DNA from: Acidobacteriaceae bacterium
GTDB lineage: Bacteria > Acidobacteriota > Terriglobia > Terriglobales > Acidobacteriaceae
Direction of reading: 5' to 3'
Assembly (NCBI GenBank): GCA_030039035.1
Contig: JASHQQ010000234.1
Coordinates: forward strand, 1-33,173
DNA length: 33,173 nucleotides
Positions 15,690 to 24,780 of this stretch are shown here, one piece after another. Each line of letters opens with the position of its first letter. Positions within the stretch are counted from its first letter, which is position 1. Under the pieces are notes generated by a model, which saw only the letters and a list, made by a program, of their open reading frames with translations, was not told the DNA's origin and searched no databases. The translations under genes and the position numbers were made by a program.

Positions 15690-16004
15690 ATGTGTCTGGC
15701 GATCCCGGGCAAGGTCGAAGCCATTTCCACCGACGGCGCGATCCGGATGGGTCGCGTGAACTTCGGCGGCGTGGTCAAATCGGTGTGTCTGGAGTACGTG
15801 CCGGAGATCGAGGTCGGCGATTACACTATCGTGCACGTGGGCTTTGCCATCGCCAGAATCGACGAAGAGAGCGCGCAGAAGACGCTGGAGGACTTCCGCC
15901 AGTTGGGCGTGCTCGACGAAGAGCTGGCCGGCGAAGAGGAAGCGTTTCGAAGAGCCGCCTCGGCGCCGCAATCGAGCTGCCCGGATGGTAGTTGCCCGCG
16001 CTGA
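15690..16004 (+). CDS. hypC: Hydrogenase maturation chaperone HypC
   Basis: HypC is the small chaperone that works with HypD to carry the Fe(CN)2CO unit and then binds the hydrogenase large subunit precursor. The N-terminus MCLAIPGKV has the essential Cys2. The conserved [11 protein letters not shown] segment (His49) and the acidic helix [15 protein letters not shown] follow. At 104 residues it is longer than the usual 75-95 because of an acidic and Ser/Cys-containing tail ([10 protein letters not shown]) that is not typical. AAGGA precedes the ATG by about 6 nt. hypD and hypE follow on the same strand. Confidence 0.96.
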   Translation: MCLAIPGKVEAISTDGAIRMGRVNFGGVVKSVCLEYVPEIEVGDYTIVHVGFAIARIDEESAQKTLEDFRQLGVLDEELAGEEEAFRRAASAPQSSCPDGSCPR

Positions 16005-16090
16005 TCGGCTGCCTGGCCAACCCGCTGACTTGCTTGCCCGCTAACCCGGCCAAGATCGCCTGCACCGCTCGTTTGGAGCCTCACCGACGC

Positions 16091-17224
16091 ATGAAATACC
16101 TCACCGAATTCCGCAACGGCGAGATCGCCCGGGCGCAGGCGCGCGAAATCCACGCCATGACCACGCGGCCGTGGAAGATCATGGAAGTCTGCGGCGGCCA
16201 GACCCACTCCATCATCAGGAACGGCATCGACCAGATGCTGCCCGCCGGCATCGGGATGGTTCACGGCCCCGGCTGCCCGGTCTGCGTCACCCCGCTCGAG
16301 CTCATCGACAAGGCGCTGGCCATCGCCGCGCAGCCCGGGGTGATTTTCTGCTCCTTCGGCGATATGCTGCGCGTTCCCGGCACCGAAGGCGACCTCTTTC
16401 AGGTCAAGGGCCGCGGCGGCGACGTGCGCGTGGTCTATTCGCCGCTTGACGCGCTGGAATTGGCCGTGCGCAATCCGGACAAGCAGGTGATCTTCTTCGG
16501 CGTGGGATTTGAGACGACTGCGCCGGCCAACGCCATGAGCGTTCACCAGGCCAGGCGGCGCGGCATCGGCAACTTTTCGCTGCTCGTCTCGCATGTGCTG
16601 GTTCCGCCGGCGATCGAGGCTATCATGAGCTCGCCCGGCAATGAAGTTCAGGCGTTTCTGGCCGCCGGCCACGTGTGCAGCGTGATGGGCTATTGGCAGT
16701 ATCCTCCGCTGGCCGGGAAATACGGGATTCCGATCGTCGTCACCGGTTTTGAACCGCTCGATCTTCTCGACGGCATTCACCGCGCCGTGCGCCAGCTCGA
16801 AACTGGCCGGCACGAGGTGGAGAATGCCTACGACCGCGTTGTCACATATCGCGGAAACGAGGCGGCGCAGCGCCTGCTTGCCGAGGTCTTCGAGGTCACC
16901 GACCGCGCCTGGCGCGGCATCGGCGTGATTCCGAAGAGCGGCTGGCGGCTGAATGCCGACTATCGCGACTTCGACGCTGAAGATCGCTTCCAGATCGCCG
17001 GCATTCACACGCAAGAGTCGCCGCTGTGCCGCTCCGGCGACGTGCTGCGCGGCGCCATCAAGCCGGCCCAGTGTCCCGCTTTCGGCAAGGAGTGCTCGCC
17101 ACGGCATCCGCTGGGCGCAACCATGGTTTCGAGCGAGGGCGCCTGCGCGGCGTACTACAACTACGGGCGGTTTTTGCCGGCGGAGGAGCTGGCGAGTGCG
17201 GGAAAGGCTATGTCGGCGTTTTAG
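16091..17224 (+). CDS. hypD: Hydrogenase maturation iron-sulfur protein HypD
   Basis: HypD is the [4Fe-4S] scaffold on which the Fe(CN)2CO group of [NiFe] hydrogenase is assembled, with HypC and cyanide from HypE/HypF. Diagnostic motifs are all present: [10 protein letters not shown] with Cys34, [10 protein letters not shown] with Cys62 and Cys65, GVGFETTAP, and a C-terminal cysteine cluster ([39 protein letters not shown]). The start ATG at 16091 ([13 protein letters not shown]) is the family's usual start; the frame is open 99 nt further upstream but that extension is not conserved-looking. The length of 377 aa is normal. It follows hypC after 86 nt and is separated from hypE by a spacer with short repeats. 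Confidence 0.97.
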   Translation: MKYLTEFRNGEIARAQAREIHAMTTRPWKIMEVCGGQTHSIIRNGIDQMLPAGIGMVHGPGCPVCVTPLELIDKALAIAAQPGVIFCSFGDMLRVPGTEGDLFQVKGRGGDVRVVYSPLDALELAVRNPDKQVIFFGVGFETTAPANAMSVHQARRRGIGNFSLLVSHVLVPPAIEAIMSSPGNEVQAFLAAGHVCSVMGYWQYPPLAGKYGIPIVVTGFEPLDLLDGIHRAVRQLETGRHEVENAYDRVVTYRGNEAAQRLLAEVFEVTDRAWRGIGVIPKSGWRLNADYRDFDAEDRFQIAGIHTQESPLCRSGDVLRGAIKPAQCPAFGKECSPRHPLGATMVSSEGACAAYYNYGRFLPAEELASAGKAMSAF

Positions 17225-17230
17225 CTGTCG

Positions 17231-17307
17231 GCTCTCGGCTATCAGCTTTCAGCGTGCAGTTGAGTCGGCAAGCGGCTGATAGCTGATAGCTGACGGCTGA
17301 AAGCTCA
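17231..17307. repeat. Short-unit repeat between hypD and hypE
   Basis: The spacer is built from variations of AGCTGATAGC and CTGAAAGCT and their reverse complements (GGCTATCAGCTTTCAGC near 17238, AGCTGATAGC at 17281, CTGAAAGCT near 17298). Several small hairpins can form. No coding potential is seen. Confidence 0.55.
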
Positions 17308-17320
17308 CCACGAGATCGCA

Positions 17321-18418
17321 ATGAGCGAGACGATGCAAGCCAAGCTCGAAGAACCGCGAACCACCACCCCCGACTTCTCCGGCTGGTCCTGCCCGCTGCC
17401 GCTGGCCGACTATCCCGCCATCGTGATGGGCCATGGAGGCGGCGGCAAGCTGGGCAGCGAACTCGTCGAGCACCTGTTTCTGCCTGCGTTCCGCAATCCC
17501 GCCCTCGAAAGCCTCGGCGATGGCGCAGTGCTCGATCTGGCGAACGGCCGAATCGCCATGAGCAGCGATTCCTTCGTCGTGCGGCCGCTCTTCTTTCCCG
17601 GCGGTTCCATCGGCGCCCTTGCAGTAAATGGCACAGTCAACGATCTCGCCGTCTCCGGCGCTGAGCCGAGGTATTTGAGCGCGAGCTTCATCCTCGAAGA
17701 AGGCCTTCCGCTGGCGCAGCTCGCCGCCATCGTCGAAGAGATGTCCCGCTCGGCGCGCGATGCCGGCGTCGAGATCGTCACCGGCGACACCAAGGTGGTC
17801 GAGCGCGGCCACGGCGACGGATGCTACATCAACACCACGGGAATCGGCATGCGGCGCGAAGGAATCGCCGTTGGCCCGCAACGCGCGCAGGCGGGCGACG
17901 CGATTCTCGTTTCCGGCACAATCGGCGACCACGGCATGGCCATCATGAGCGTGCGCGAGGGGCTCGAATTCGAAAGTCCCATCCGTTCCGATTGCGCCCC
18001 GCTCAACGGCATGATCGCCGAAGTGCTCGCCGCCGCCGGCGCGGCGGTGCACGCCATGCGCGACCCCACGCGCGGCGGGCTCGCCTCGACGCTGAATGAG
18101 ATTGCGCAGGCTTCGCGCGTTGGCATCGCCATCGACGAGACGAAGATTCCCGTGCGGCTCGAAGTGCAGTCGGCGTGCGAACTGCTGGGCCTCGATCCGG
18201 TCTACGTGGCCAATGAAGGCAAAGCCGTGTTCTTTGTCGCACCGGATGCCGCGGATCGCGTACTTGCGGTGCTGCGCGCGCATCCGCTGGGGCGCGACGC
18301 GGCGCGCATTGGCCACGTATGTGCCGAACACAAGGGAATGCTGGTGGCGCGCACCGCCATGGGCGCCAATCGCGTGATCCCGATGCAGATTGGCGAGCAG
18401 TTGCCGAGAATCTGCTAA
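17321..18418 (+). CDS. hypE: Hydrogenase maturation protein HypE
   Basis: HypE dehydrates the thiocarbamoyl group on its own C-terminal cysteine to thiocyanate, supplying the cyanide ligands of the [NiFe] site. The protein ends in PRIC, the essential tetrapeptide with Cys365. It also has the PurM/AIR-synthase-like ATP site: GHGGGGKLGSELVEHL (37-52), DSFVVRPLFFPGG, TGDTKVVERG, and MRDPTRGGLASTLNEIA. It is full length at 365 residues with a short extra N-terminal segment. A GAAAGCT stretch lies upstream, but no strong Shine-Dalgarno. hypF, which carbamoylates HypE, is not in the window. Confidence 0.97.
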   Translation: MSETMQAKLEEPRTTTPDFSGWSCPLPLADYPAIVMGHGGGGKLGSELVEHLFLPAFRNPALESLGDGAVLDLANGRIAMSSDSFVVRPLFFPGGSIGALAVNGTVNDLAVSGAEPRYLSASFILEEGLPLAQLAAIVEEMSRSARDAGVEIVTGDTKVVERGHGDGCYINTTGIGMRREGIAVGPQRAQAGDAILVSGTIGDHGMAIMSVREGLEFESPIRSDCAPLNGMIAEVLAAAGAAVHAMRDPTRGGLASTLNEIAQASRVGIAIDETKIPVRLEVQSACELLGLDPVYVANEGKAVFFVAPDAADRVLAVLRAHPLGRDAARIGHVCAEHKGMLVARTAMGANRVIPMQIGEQLPRIC

Positions 18419-18437
18419 AGGCAGGGACGAGGGGCAA

Positions 18438-18465
18438 GGGATCAGGGATCAGGGATCAGAGATCA
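18438..18465. repeat. Four tandem 7-nt units after hypE
   Basis: GGGATCA is repeated three times in direct contact, followed by one variant, GAGATCA. It lies in the spacer between hypE and the FkbM methyltransferase and could be length-variable. Confidence 0.6.
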
Positions 18466-18469
18466 CGAA

Positions 18470-19402
18470 TTGACGCTGGAGCAGGCCCGATTTGCCATCA
18501 AGCCCTGGACTTGTCCTGTGACCGTGCGGACTGCGCTCTACCGGCTGTACTTTGCGCCAAAGGCCATCCTTCTTCGCACCATGGAGAAGTATCCGCGGCT
18601 GCGCCGGCCGATCGAGATCTGCAAACGATGGGTGATGAAGCTCCTGCTTCCTGCCGGCGACGAGTGGGTGCGGGTGCGTGCCGGCCTGAGCGCGGGTCTG
18701 GCTATGCGCCTGCATTTTCCCGAGGAAGCCGGCGTGTGGCGCGGCGAGCACGAGCCGGACGTGCAAAGCGTGATCGAGTCCGTCGTTCAGCCCGGCCGGG
18801 TGGTCTTCGATATCGGAGCGGCGATCGGAACGTTCACTCTGGGCATCGCGCGGCGGGTGGGGCCGGGTGGTCACGTGGCAGCTTTCGAGGCCGATCCCGC
18901 GCAGGCCGGGCGCCTGCGCGAGCATGTTGCGCGCAACCGGCTGGATTCGATCGTGCAGGTCGTCGAGGCAGCCGTCTGGTCCTCAAGTCCCGAAGACACA
19001 ATTCCGTTCCGACGCGGAAGCCGCATGTTGACGCAGGGCGGCGTCGAGTCGGGTAGCGTCCGGCCGATCCTCGGTGATGGAGAACTGATCCGCGTGCCCG
19101 TCACATCGCTCGATGCGTACGTTGCCTCGACCGGCATCGCGCCGCAGTTGATCAAGATCGACGTCGAAGGCGCGGAGTACGAAGTCCTTTGCGGCGCCGG
19201 GAAGCTCTTCGCGGCGCACCGGCCTCTGATCGTCGCCGAAATCCACACCACGCAGGCACGCGATCGCATCCGGACGTGGATGCGGGAGCATCGGTATGCG
19301 ATCGGGGAGACCGCGCTCTTCGACCCGGTTCCGATTCGATTGCTGGCGTGGCCGGAGGAACGGGGAGTGTCGTGGACCGATGCGGGGCGACGCGGGGAGT
19401 AG
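18470..19402 (+). CDS. FkbM-family methyltransferase
   Basis: This 310-residue protein has the FkbM SAM-binding pattern: VVFDIGAAIGTFTLGIARRV (about 110-129), the acidic residue in VAAFEADPAQAGRL, and the family marker LIKIDVEGAEYEVLCGAGKL near 228-247. Family members O-methylate sugars or secondary metabolites; next to the heptose genes, a role in modifying an envelope glycan is plausible but inferred. The N-terminal 60 residues are basic and amphipathic, without a signal peptide. The frame opens at a TTG at 18470 with a poor ribosome-binding site; GTG at 18518 and ATG at 18581 are alternatives. It converges on hldE. Confidence 0.88.
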   Translation: MTLEQARFAIKPWTCPVTVRTALYRLYFAPKAILLRTMEKYPRLRRPIEICKRWVMKLLLPAGDEWVRVRAGLSAGLAMRLHFPEEAGVWRGEHEPDVQSVIESVVQPGRVVFDIGAAIGTFTLGIARRVGPGGHVAAFEADPAQAGRLREHVARNRLDSIVQVVEAAVWSSSPEDTIPFRRGSRMLTQGGVESGSVRPILGDGELIRVPVTSLDAYVASTGIAPQLIKIDVEGAEYEVLCGAGKLFAAHRPLIVAEIHTTQARDRIRTWMREHRYAIGETALFDPVPIRLLAWPEERGVSWTDAGRRGE

Positions 19403-19410
19403 CGGCAAGT

Positions 19411-19465
19411 TCAGAAGTCAGCAAGCCAGCACATCAACGAATCAGCAAGCCAAATATCAGCGAGT
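19411..19465. repeat. Short direct repeats between the FkbM gene and hldE
   Basis: TCAGCAAGCCA occurs twice (19418-19428 and 19442-19452), flanked by related TCAG-containing fragments (TCAGAAG, TATCAGCGAG). This is a decayed tandem repeat of about 24-nt period in the convergent spacer. Confidence 0.5.
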
Positions 19466-19494
19466 CCGCGAACAGATCGGCCCCTTGGATAAAT

Positions 19495-20991
19495 TCACTT
19501 CCCCGCCCCTTTTTCGATGAGGCGCGTCGTCGAAGCCCCTTCGACGAGAGGGACAATCCTGACCTGGCCGCCCCAGGCAAGCACTTCGCGCGCGCCGACG
19601 ACGGTGTCGACGCCGTAATCGCCGCCTTTGACGATCACATCGGGGCGGAGAGCGACGATGAGCTCGAGAGGCGTCGGCTGGCCGAAGACGACCACGGCAT
19701 CGACAGCGGCCAGCGCGGCCAGCACGCGCGAGCGCTCGTTCTGGCGCACGATGGGACGGGATGGGCCTTTGAGGCCGCTCACCGAGGCGTCGCTGTTGAT
19801 GGCGACGATGAGGCGATCGCCGAAGCGGCGCGCTTGCTCGAGCAGCGTGATGTGGCCGATGTGCAGCAGGTCGAAGCAGCCGTTGGTAAAGACGACTCGC
19901 TCGCCGCTGGCTCGCCATAGGGCGGCCCGGGTGAGAAGTTCGTCGCGCGAAAGCACCTTGTCCTGGGCATGGAGCGCAATTTGCGGCGCCAGCGCGGCAA
20001 GCAACTCGTGCTTCTCTACCGGTACCGTGCCGACCTTCCCAACCACGATGCCCGCGGCAATATTGGCCAGCTCAACCGCAGTCTCCGGCCTGAACCGCGA
20101 AGCCAGGCACAGCGCGAGCACGGCGATCACCGTATCTCCGGCGCCGGAGACGTCGAAGACCTGGCGCGCGACCGCCGGAATGATCGTGCGACTGCCGCGG
20201 CGGACCAGCGCAATTCCCTTTGCGCTCAGCGTGGCGGCCAGAAAGTCGAGATCGAGGGCCGAAACCATGGCTTCGGACACCGTGAGAACGGCCTGCAGAT
20301 CGTTGACGTCGAGATCGGCGGCGTCGAGGTTGTGCGCCACGCGCGTGGCCGCGGCGGTGAGCTCTCCCAGGTTGGGGCAGATCGTCGTGGCGCCGCGATA
20401 ACGCGAGAAATCGGGACTCTTGGGATCGACGAGCGCCGGGATGCCTTGCTTTCGGGCGGCCTGGATCACGGTCTGGCAGAGATCGGGCGCCAGCACGCCC
20501 TTGGCGTAGTCGGAGAGCACGACCGCCTGACAGCCAGGCATTTGCTCGAGGACGGCGGCAAGGAGACGCTCGTAGTCGCGCTGCGGGCGCGGCCCCACGC
20601 GTTCGGTGTCGAGGCGAAGCATCTGCTGCCGCCCGCCGAGGATGCGCAGCTTGGCGATGGTGGGAAAGCCCTCGCTCGAAACGAGAAAAGGTTCGATCCC
20701 GTTGTTGCGCAGGCTGGCTTCGAGCAGGCTTCGGTTTTCGTCGTTGCCGGTGAACCCCGCAACACACGCTTGTGCGCCCAGCCGGACGAGGTTCATCGCC
20801 ACGTTGGCCGCGCCGCCGGGCTGGGCGCTCTCGTGCTCTGTGAGCACCACCGGCACGGGCGCTTCCGGCGAGATGCGCGCCACCTCGCCCCAGATGTACT
20901 TGTCGAGCATCACATCGCCCACCACGAGCAGGCGGCGCGATTGCCAGTTGCGCCCGATCTCGCGGATCGCTTCATGGAGTTGCCCGATCAC
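19495..20991 (-). CDS. hldE: Bifunctional heptose 7-phosphate kinase / heptose 1-phosphate adenylyltransferase
   Basis: HldE catalyses two steps towards ADP-heptose for lipopolysaccharide inner core: phosphorylation of D-glycero-beta-D-manno-heptose 7-phosphate at C1, and, after GmhB, transfer of AMP. The N-terminal PfkB-type kinase domain (about 1-325) shows [35 protein letters not shown] and the catalytic [11 protein letters not shown]. The C-terminal cytidylyltransferase-like domain (about 345-498) shows [13 protein letters not shown] with the HxGH signature, and [11 protein letters not shown]. The start is a GTG at 20991 with GGAGAG upstream. It overlaps the gmhA stop by 4 nt (GTGA), so the pair is coupled. 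The length of about 498 aa is slightly above the E. coli protein. Confidence 0.96.
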   Translation of the reverse strand: MIGQLHEAIREIGRNWQSRRLLVVGDVMLDKYIWGEVARISPEAPVPVVLTEHESAQPGGAANVAMNLVRLGAQACVAGFTGNDENRSLLEASLRNNGIEPFLVSSEGFPTIAKLRILGGRQQMLRLDTERVGPRPQRDYERLLAAVLEQMPGCQAVVLSDYAKGVLAPDLCQTVIQAARKQGIPALVDPKSPDFSRYRGATTICPNLGELTAAATRVAHNLDAADLDVNDLQAVLTVSEAMVSALDLDFLAATLSAKGIALVRRGSRTIIPAVARQVFDVSGAGDTVIAVLALCLASRFRPETAVELANIAAGIVVGKVGTVPVEKHELLAALAPQIALHAQDKVLSRDELLTRAALWRASGERVVFTNGCFDLLHIGHITLLEQARRFGDRLIVAINSDASVSGLKGPSRPIVRQNERSRVLAALAAVDAVVVFGQPTPLELIVALRPDVIVKGGDYGVDTVVGAREVLAWGGQVRIVPLVEGASTTRLIEKGAGK

Positions 20992-21626
20992 CGCGGCTCT
21001 CCGGTGCGCGCCGCGCCGGAATTCCGCGCGGCCGCGGCGTGCGATGCAAGGCAGTCGATCTCGATCCAGTCGCAAATCATGTGGCCGGCGAGAATGTGCG
21101 CCTCCTGGATGCGCGCCGTGTCGCGCGAATCGACGGCGAAGAGATGATCGGCGAGCGCGGCCATTTTTCCGCCGCCGGAACCGGTAAAGGCCACCGTGAC
21201 AAGACCGATGGTCCGCGCCGCTTCGAGCGCGGCGATCACGTTGCGGCTGTTGCCGCTGGTCGAAAAGCCGGCAAGAACGTCGCCGCGCGCGCCCAGCGCC
21301 TCCACCTGTCGGGCAAAGACCGTTTCGAATCCGTAGTCGTTGGCCACGGCGGTGAGGATCGAGGTGTCGGTCGTCAGCGCGATCGAAGGCAATCCTCTGC
21401 GCTCGCGGCGAAAACGGCCCACGATCTCCGCGGCCATGTGCTGGGAATCGGCCGCGCTGCCGCCGTTGCCGCACCACAGGATCTTGCCGCCATTGCGAAG
21501 CGCCGCCGCCATGGCTCGTGCGATCGCCTCCAGCGCAGGTATCTGGTCTTCGAGCCGTCGCGCCACGTCGAGGTGATCGGCGATCGCCCTGGCAAAAACC
21601 CCGGCCGCGTGGGGGCCACTGGCCAT
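20988..21626 (-). CDS. gmhA: Sedoheptulose 7-phosphate isomerase GmhA
   Basis: GmhA isomerises sedoheptulose 7-phosphate to D-glycero-D-manno-heptose 7-phosphate, the first committed heptose step. The SIS-domain core is evident: [20 protein letters not shown], the [20 protein letters not shown] segment, [16 protein letters not shown], and the C-terminal active-site helix [15 protein letters not shown] with conserved Glu and His. The ATG at 21626 follows GAGGAG by about 5 nt and gives 212 residues, near the family norm; the frame is open slightly further upstream. It overlaps hldE. Its promoter should lie in the short divergent region shared with gmhB, which contains a repeat at 21658-21709. 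Confidence 0.96.
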   Translation of the reverse strand: MASGPHAAGVFARAIADHLDVARRLEDQIPALEAIARAMAAALRNGGKILWCGNGGSAADSQHMAAEIVGRFRRERRGLPSIALTTDTSILTAVANDYGFETVFARQVEALGARGDVLAGFSTSGNSRNVIAALEAARTIGLVTVAFTGSGGGKMAALADHLFAVDSRDTARIQEAHILAGHMICDWIEIDCLASHAAAARNSGAARTGEPR

Positions 21627-21657
21627 GAACTCCTCGCTTTCCGAAAGAAGAACCACC

Positions 21658-21709
21658 GCAGATCCTTCGCTCTCGTCCCGCCGAAGCGGGACTTCGCTCA
21701 GGATGACAG
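21658..21709. repeat. Hairpin-centred intergenic repeat between gmhA and gmhB
   Basis: GATCCTTCGCT, a perfect hairpin GTCCCGC-CGAA-GCGGGAC (21675-21692), then ACTTCGCTCAGGATGACA. Read on the minus strand in one frame it gives CHPERS, the hallmark of a very common dispersed repeat of acidobacterial and other soil genomes whose spurious translations contain HPERSEG. That identification is from memory. Confidence 0.7.
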
Positions 21710-21803
21710 ACGGACACTTGTTATGCAGCTATCCATCGCTCCCGAGGAAGCTGACCCGCTTCCGATTCCTAACGGCGATTCGCGCTGTTGCTATCATAGC
21801 GGG

Positions 21804-22388
21804 GTGTCCGGCGCGTCCAACAGCTCGCCTTCGCGCAAGTTGCATACCGTTTTCCTCGATCGCGACGGAGTGTTGAACGAGAAGATGCCGGAGGGCGAAT
21901 ATGTCCGCTCGGCGCGCGATCTTCGCGTGCTGCCCGGCGTGGCAGAAGCGGTGGCGCGGCTGAACCGCGCTGGAATGCGAACGATCGTGGTCAGCAATCA
22001 GCGCGGCATCGCTTTGGGACTCTATACCGCTGCCGATGTCGAAGCGATCCACGCGGAATTGCAGGGAACACTTGCCTCTCGTGGCGGGCGCATCGACGGA
22101 TTCTTCTATTGCCCGCACGGCGAAGACGAGTGCAACTGCCGCAAACCGCTCGGCGGGCTCTTCGATCAGGCGGTCGCCCGGTTCCCTGACATCGAGGCCC
22201 GAAGCAGCGCGATGATTGGCGATTCGCTCTCCGACATCGAATTTGGCCAGCGGCTGGGAATGCGCACTGTCTTTCTCGAAGGCGATCCGCAGCGCCGCAA
22301 ATCCGGTGCTTCGCGAGCGAGCGAATTGGCCGATCTGCAATTTCAATCGCTGCCCGAAGCTGTGGACGCGCTGATCGATGGAGATTGA
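21804..22388 (+). CDS. gmhB: D-glycero-beta-D-manno-heptose 1,7-bisphosphate 7-phosphatase
   Basis: GmhB removes the C7 phosphate between the two HldE reactions. It is a HAD-superfamily phosphatase: motif I FLDRDGVLNEKM with the two aspartates, motif II VVSNQRGIALGLY, the zinc-binding loop CPHGEDECNCRKP, motif III in CRKPLGGLFDQA, and motif IV MIGDSLSDIEFGQRLGM. The GTG at 21804 gives 194 residues, close to the E. coli enzyme. An ATG at 21723 would add 27 non-conserved residues, and a TTG at 21840 would start directly before motif I. No start has a good Shine-Dalgarno; a TATCAT box just ahead of the GTG raises the possibility of leaderless expression. It is transcribed away from gmhA-hldE. 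Confidence 0.93.
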   Translation: MSGASNSSPSRKLHTVFLDRDGVLNEKMPEGEYVRSARDLRVLPGVAEAVARLNRAGMRTIVVSNQRGIALGLYTAADVEAIHAELQGTLASRGGRIDGFFYCPHGEDECNCRKPLGGLFDQAVARFPDIEARSSAMIGDSLSDIEFGQRLGMRTVFLEGDPQRRKSGASRASELADLQFQSLPEAVDALIDGD

Positions 22389-22435
22389 CCCGCGCGGCAA
22401 ACCGACCGCATCGACGGGTGGGAGCGATTCGGCCG

Positions 22436-23431
22436 TCAGGCGTCCGCTGCCGCGGCCGGGAAGGTTTCGGCAATCCCGTCTTCCAGCCGCGTCATCTCCA
22501 GATCGCAGCCCAGCTCGCGCAGGCCGCGCAGGTCGGCCTCGGTAAAGTGCTGGTAGCGGCCTTCGAGATCGGCGGGAAAGGGAATGTACTCGACAGCCGC
22601 TTCGCCGTGCACGCGCATCAACGCGCGCGCCACGTCGTTGAACGTACGCGCCGCGCCGGAACCGGCGTTCACGATGCCGCGGAACGTCGCCCGCGCCGCG
22701 CCGTGTGGAGGAGCGTAGGGACCAATCCGGGCGAAAAACATGTTCAACCGGGCCAGGTCGCGCACGTAAACAAAGTCGCGGCGCTGTTCGCCGTCTCCGT
22801 AGCCGCCGGTGCCGGCAAAGAGACGCACCTTGCCCGTCTCTTTCATCTGCCTCGAGAAATGATGGATCACCGAAGCCATGCGCCCTTTGTGCTGCTCGCG
22901 CGGCCCGTACACGTTGAAGTAGCGCAAGCCCACGAGGGTCATCGGCACGGCATCCTGTGCGAAGAGGTGGCGCAGATAGTTGTCGAAAGCGAGCTTGGAA
23001 AAGCCGTAAACATTCAGCGGGCGCTCGTTTTCCGGAGTGGGCGTGAAACGGCCCGGACCGGAGAGACCGTAGACCGCGGCGGTCGACGCGTAGACCAGCG
23101 GCACGCCCTGGCGAATGGCGAAGGCGAGCAGCTCCTTGGTGTACTGGAAGTTGTTGTCCATCATGTAGGCGCCGTCGTCTTCCAGCGTGTTGGTGCAGGC
23201 GCCCTGGTGCAGGATGGCATCGACGCGGCTCGCGCCCAGCGCATTCTCGTTGAAGGCGCGGCGAAACTCGCGCTTGTCCATGTAGTCGGTAAAGCGCGCG
23301 CCGGCCAGGTTGCTGTGCTTGGCGGCGTTGGCGAGATGATCGACGACGAGAATGTCGCTGAGACCGTGGGCGTTCAGCTCATGCACGAGATTGCTGCCGA
23401 TAAAACCCGCGCCTCCGGTCACAATCAGCAT
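22436..23431 (-). CDS. hldD: ADP-L-glycero-D-manno-heptose 6-epimerase
   Basis: HldD epimerises ADP-D-glycero-D-manno-heptose to the L-form used by heptosyltransferases. It is an extended SDR enzyme of 331 residues: MLIVTGGAGFIGSNLVHELN binds the dinucleotide, VVDHL follows, the catalytic YGFSKLAFDN gives the YxxxK pair, and HQGACTNTLEDDG and GLRYFNVYGPREQHKG are HldD-specific. The ATG at 23431 has GGAGA about 10 nt upstream. It converges on gmhB, with 47 nt between the two stops. Upstream on the same strand is the GT4 gene, so it probably belongs to the transcript running from the glycosyltransferases. Confidence 0.96.
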   Translation of the reverse strand: MLIVTGGAGFIGSNLVHELNAHGLSDILVVDHLANAAKHSNLAGARFTDYMDKREFRRAFNENALGASRVDAILHQGACTNTLEDDGAYMMDNNFQYTKELLAFAIRQGVPLVYASTAAVYGLSGPGRFTPTPENERPLNVYGFSKLAFDNYLRHLFAQDAVPMTLVGLRYFNVYGPREQHKGRMASVIHHFSRQMKETGKVRLFAGTGGYGDGEQRRDFVYVRDLARLNMFFARIGPYAPPHGAARATFRGIVNAGSGAARTFNDVARALMRVHGEAAVEYIPFPADLEGRYQHFTEADLRGLRELGCDLEMTRLEDGIAETFPAAAADA

Positions 23432-23537
23432 CGGCAGCGCATCTCCTTTCGCTCGCGAGCGACTTGTAACATGCGCGAAGCGCACCCGGCACGTTCGCGA
23501 CGATGTTTCCATGATAGCGGCAGCCCGCGAGCAGGGA

Positions 23538-24716
23538 TCAGCGATCGCGCGATGAACTCCGCGCCGGGGCAGTTTCCGCGCCGGATTGCGGCGCGCCGGG
23601 AACTTCAGCGCCGAGGACCTCTCCATAGAGGGCGCAGTATTGCCGTACGATCGTCGCTTCGTTGAAGCGCCGCGCGTTGCGAAAGCCGGCCGCGCGCAGT
23701 TCGTCGCGGCGCTCCATGCCCGCGCAGATGACGCCGGCAGCCGCCCCGGCATCGGAGGGGTCGATCAGAATTGCGGCTTCGCCCGCGACTTCGCTCATCG
23801 GCGGACGGCAGGATGTAATCACCGGACAGCCGCAGGCCTGCGCTTCGATGATCGGCCAGCCGAACCCCTCCGCGAGCGAGGGATAGAGCAGCGCCGCGGC
23901 ATGGCTGTAGAGCGCCTGAAGATCTTCGTTCGACAGACCGGTTGCTTCGATGACGCGATCGGCGATTCTCTCCTGGCGCACCACGTCCCGCAGAGCCGAT
24001 GTCCAGGGCTTGCCGGCGAGAATGAGCCTTGCGGAAGCGAATTCGACGTGCCGGACCAACCGCGCAAAGATGCGTACAACGCCGGCGCGATTCTTGTACC
24101 ACTGGTTGCCGCCGACGTGCAGCAGAAAGCGCTCGCCCGGCCTGAGACCCAGCCTTGCGCATAGTCCCTCGGGCATCCCGGCTCCGGGCGAATAGTTCCA
24201 GTTGAGAGCGTTGGGGATGACGCGGACCATCGCGCCGGTTTCGCCGATGAGAGACTTCAGATCGGCTGCGGTCCTCGCCGAGACGCACACGATGTGGCGC
24301 GCGCTCCGCAGGCCGGAGAGGACCCACTTCTGCACCAGCCGGCCCGACCAGCGGGTGGGATGATCGGGGAAATCGCCGCGCGCCGAGCGGATGGCGAGCA
24401 CGTCGTGGCAGGTTATGAGGTTCGGAGTGCCACGCACCGTGCGCAGATACATCGAGTTCGAGTGATCCAGAACGTGGACGAGATCCTGGCCCCGGGCCAC
24501 GCGGCGCAGACGCGGCGGAAAGAGCACGTATTTGTCGAGATAGCCGAGGAACTTGCCCAGGCCGGGATGCCGCGAAAGCCGCGAGAAAAACGGCCGCGGC
24601 CTGGCGATCGTCACCCGATGGCCGCGCTCGCCCAGCACGCGATCGAGCCATTCCGCGTACCGGCGCATGCTTTGCTGGCCGTCGGGCTCGTAGTTCGCCA
24701 CGAGGAGGATGCGCAT
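23538..24716 (-). CDS. Glycosyltransferase family 4 (group 1)
   Basis: This 392-residue GT-B enzyme begins MRILLVANYEPDGQQSMRRY. It has the N-terminal acceptor domain with DLVHVLDHSNSMYL and the C-terminal nucleotide-sugar domain with FLLHVGGNQWYKNRAGVVR, LILAGKPW and the retaining GT4 pattern YPSLAEGFGWPIIEAQACGCP (EGFGWPIIEA is the E-x7-E type motif). HIVCVSARTAADL at the domain junction is also typical. It probably transfers a hexose or related sugar to an envelope glycan, given the neighbouring heptose genes; donor and acceptor cannot be told. The Arg/Ser-rich C-terminal tail is unconserved. It is cytoplasmic or peripherally membrane-bound, and it follows the GT9 gene by 64 nt. Confidence 0.92.
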   Translation of the reverse strand: MRILLVANYEPDGQQSMRRYAEWLDRVLGERGHRVTIARPRPFFSRLSRHPGLGKFLGYLDKYVLFPPRLRRVARGQDLVHVLDHSNSMYLRTVRGTPNLITCHDVLAIRSARGDFPDHPTRWSGRLVQKWVLSGLRSARHIVCVSARTAADLKSLIGETGAMVRVIPNALNWNYSPGAGMPEGLCARLGLRPGERFLLHVGGNQWYKNRAGVVRIFARLVRHVEFASARLILAGKPWTSALRDVVRQERIADRVIEATGLSNEDLQALYSHAAALLYPSLAEGFGWPIIEAQACGCPVITSCRPPMSEVAGEAAILIDPSDAGAAAGVICAGMERRDELRAAGFRNARRFNEATIVRQYCALYGEVLGAEVPGAPQSGAETAPARSSSRDR

Positions 24717-24780
24717 GGCTTCAGCATAATCTTCGGCGATGCAACGGAGCCGGGCGCGAGGCGCGACAGGGCGACCGGAT

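Noticed and set aside
16005-16090. Earlier hypD start at 15992 overlapping hypC
   Set aside because: The family starts at MKYLTEF; the additional 33 residues do not resemble any HypD.
17231-17307. Possible CRISPR array in the hypD-hypE spacer
   Set aside because: The units are about 10 nt, irregular and without spacers of constant length; no cas gene is present.
22385-23665. 426-codon plus-strand frame opposite hldD
   Set aside because: It is antisense to hldD, which has all epimerase motifs.
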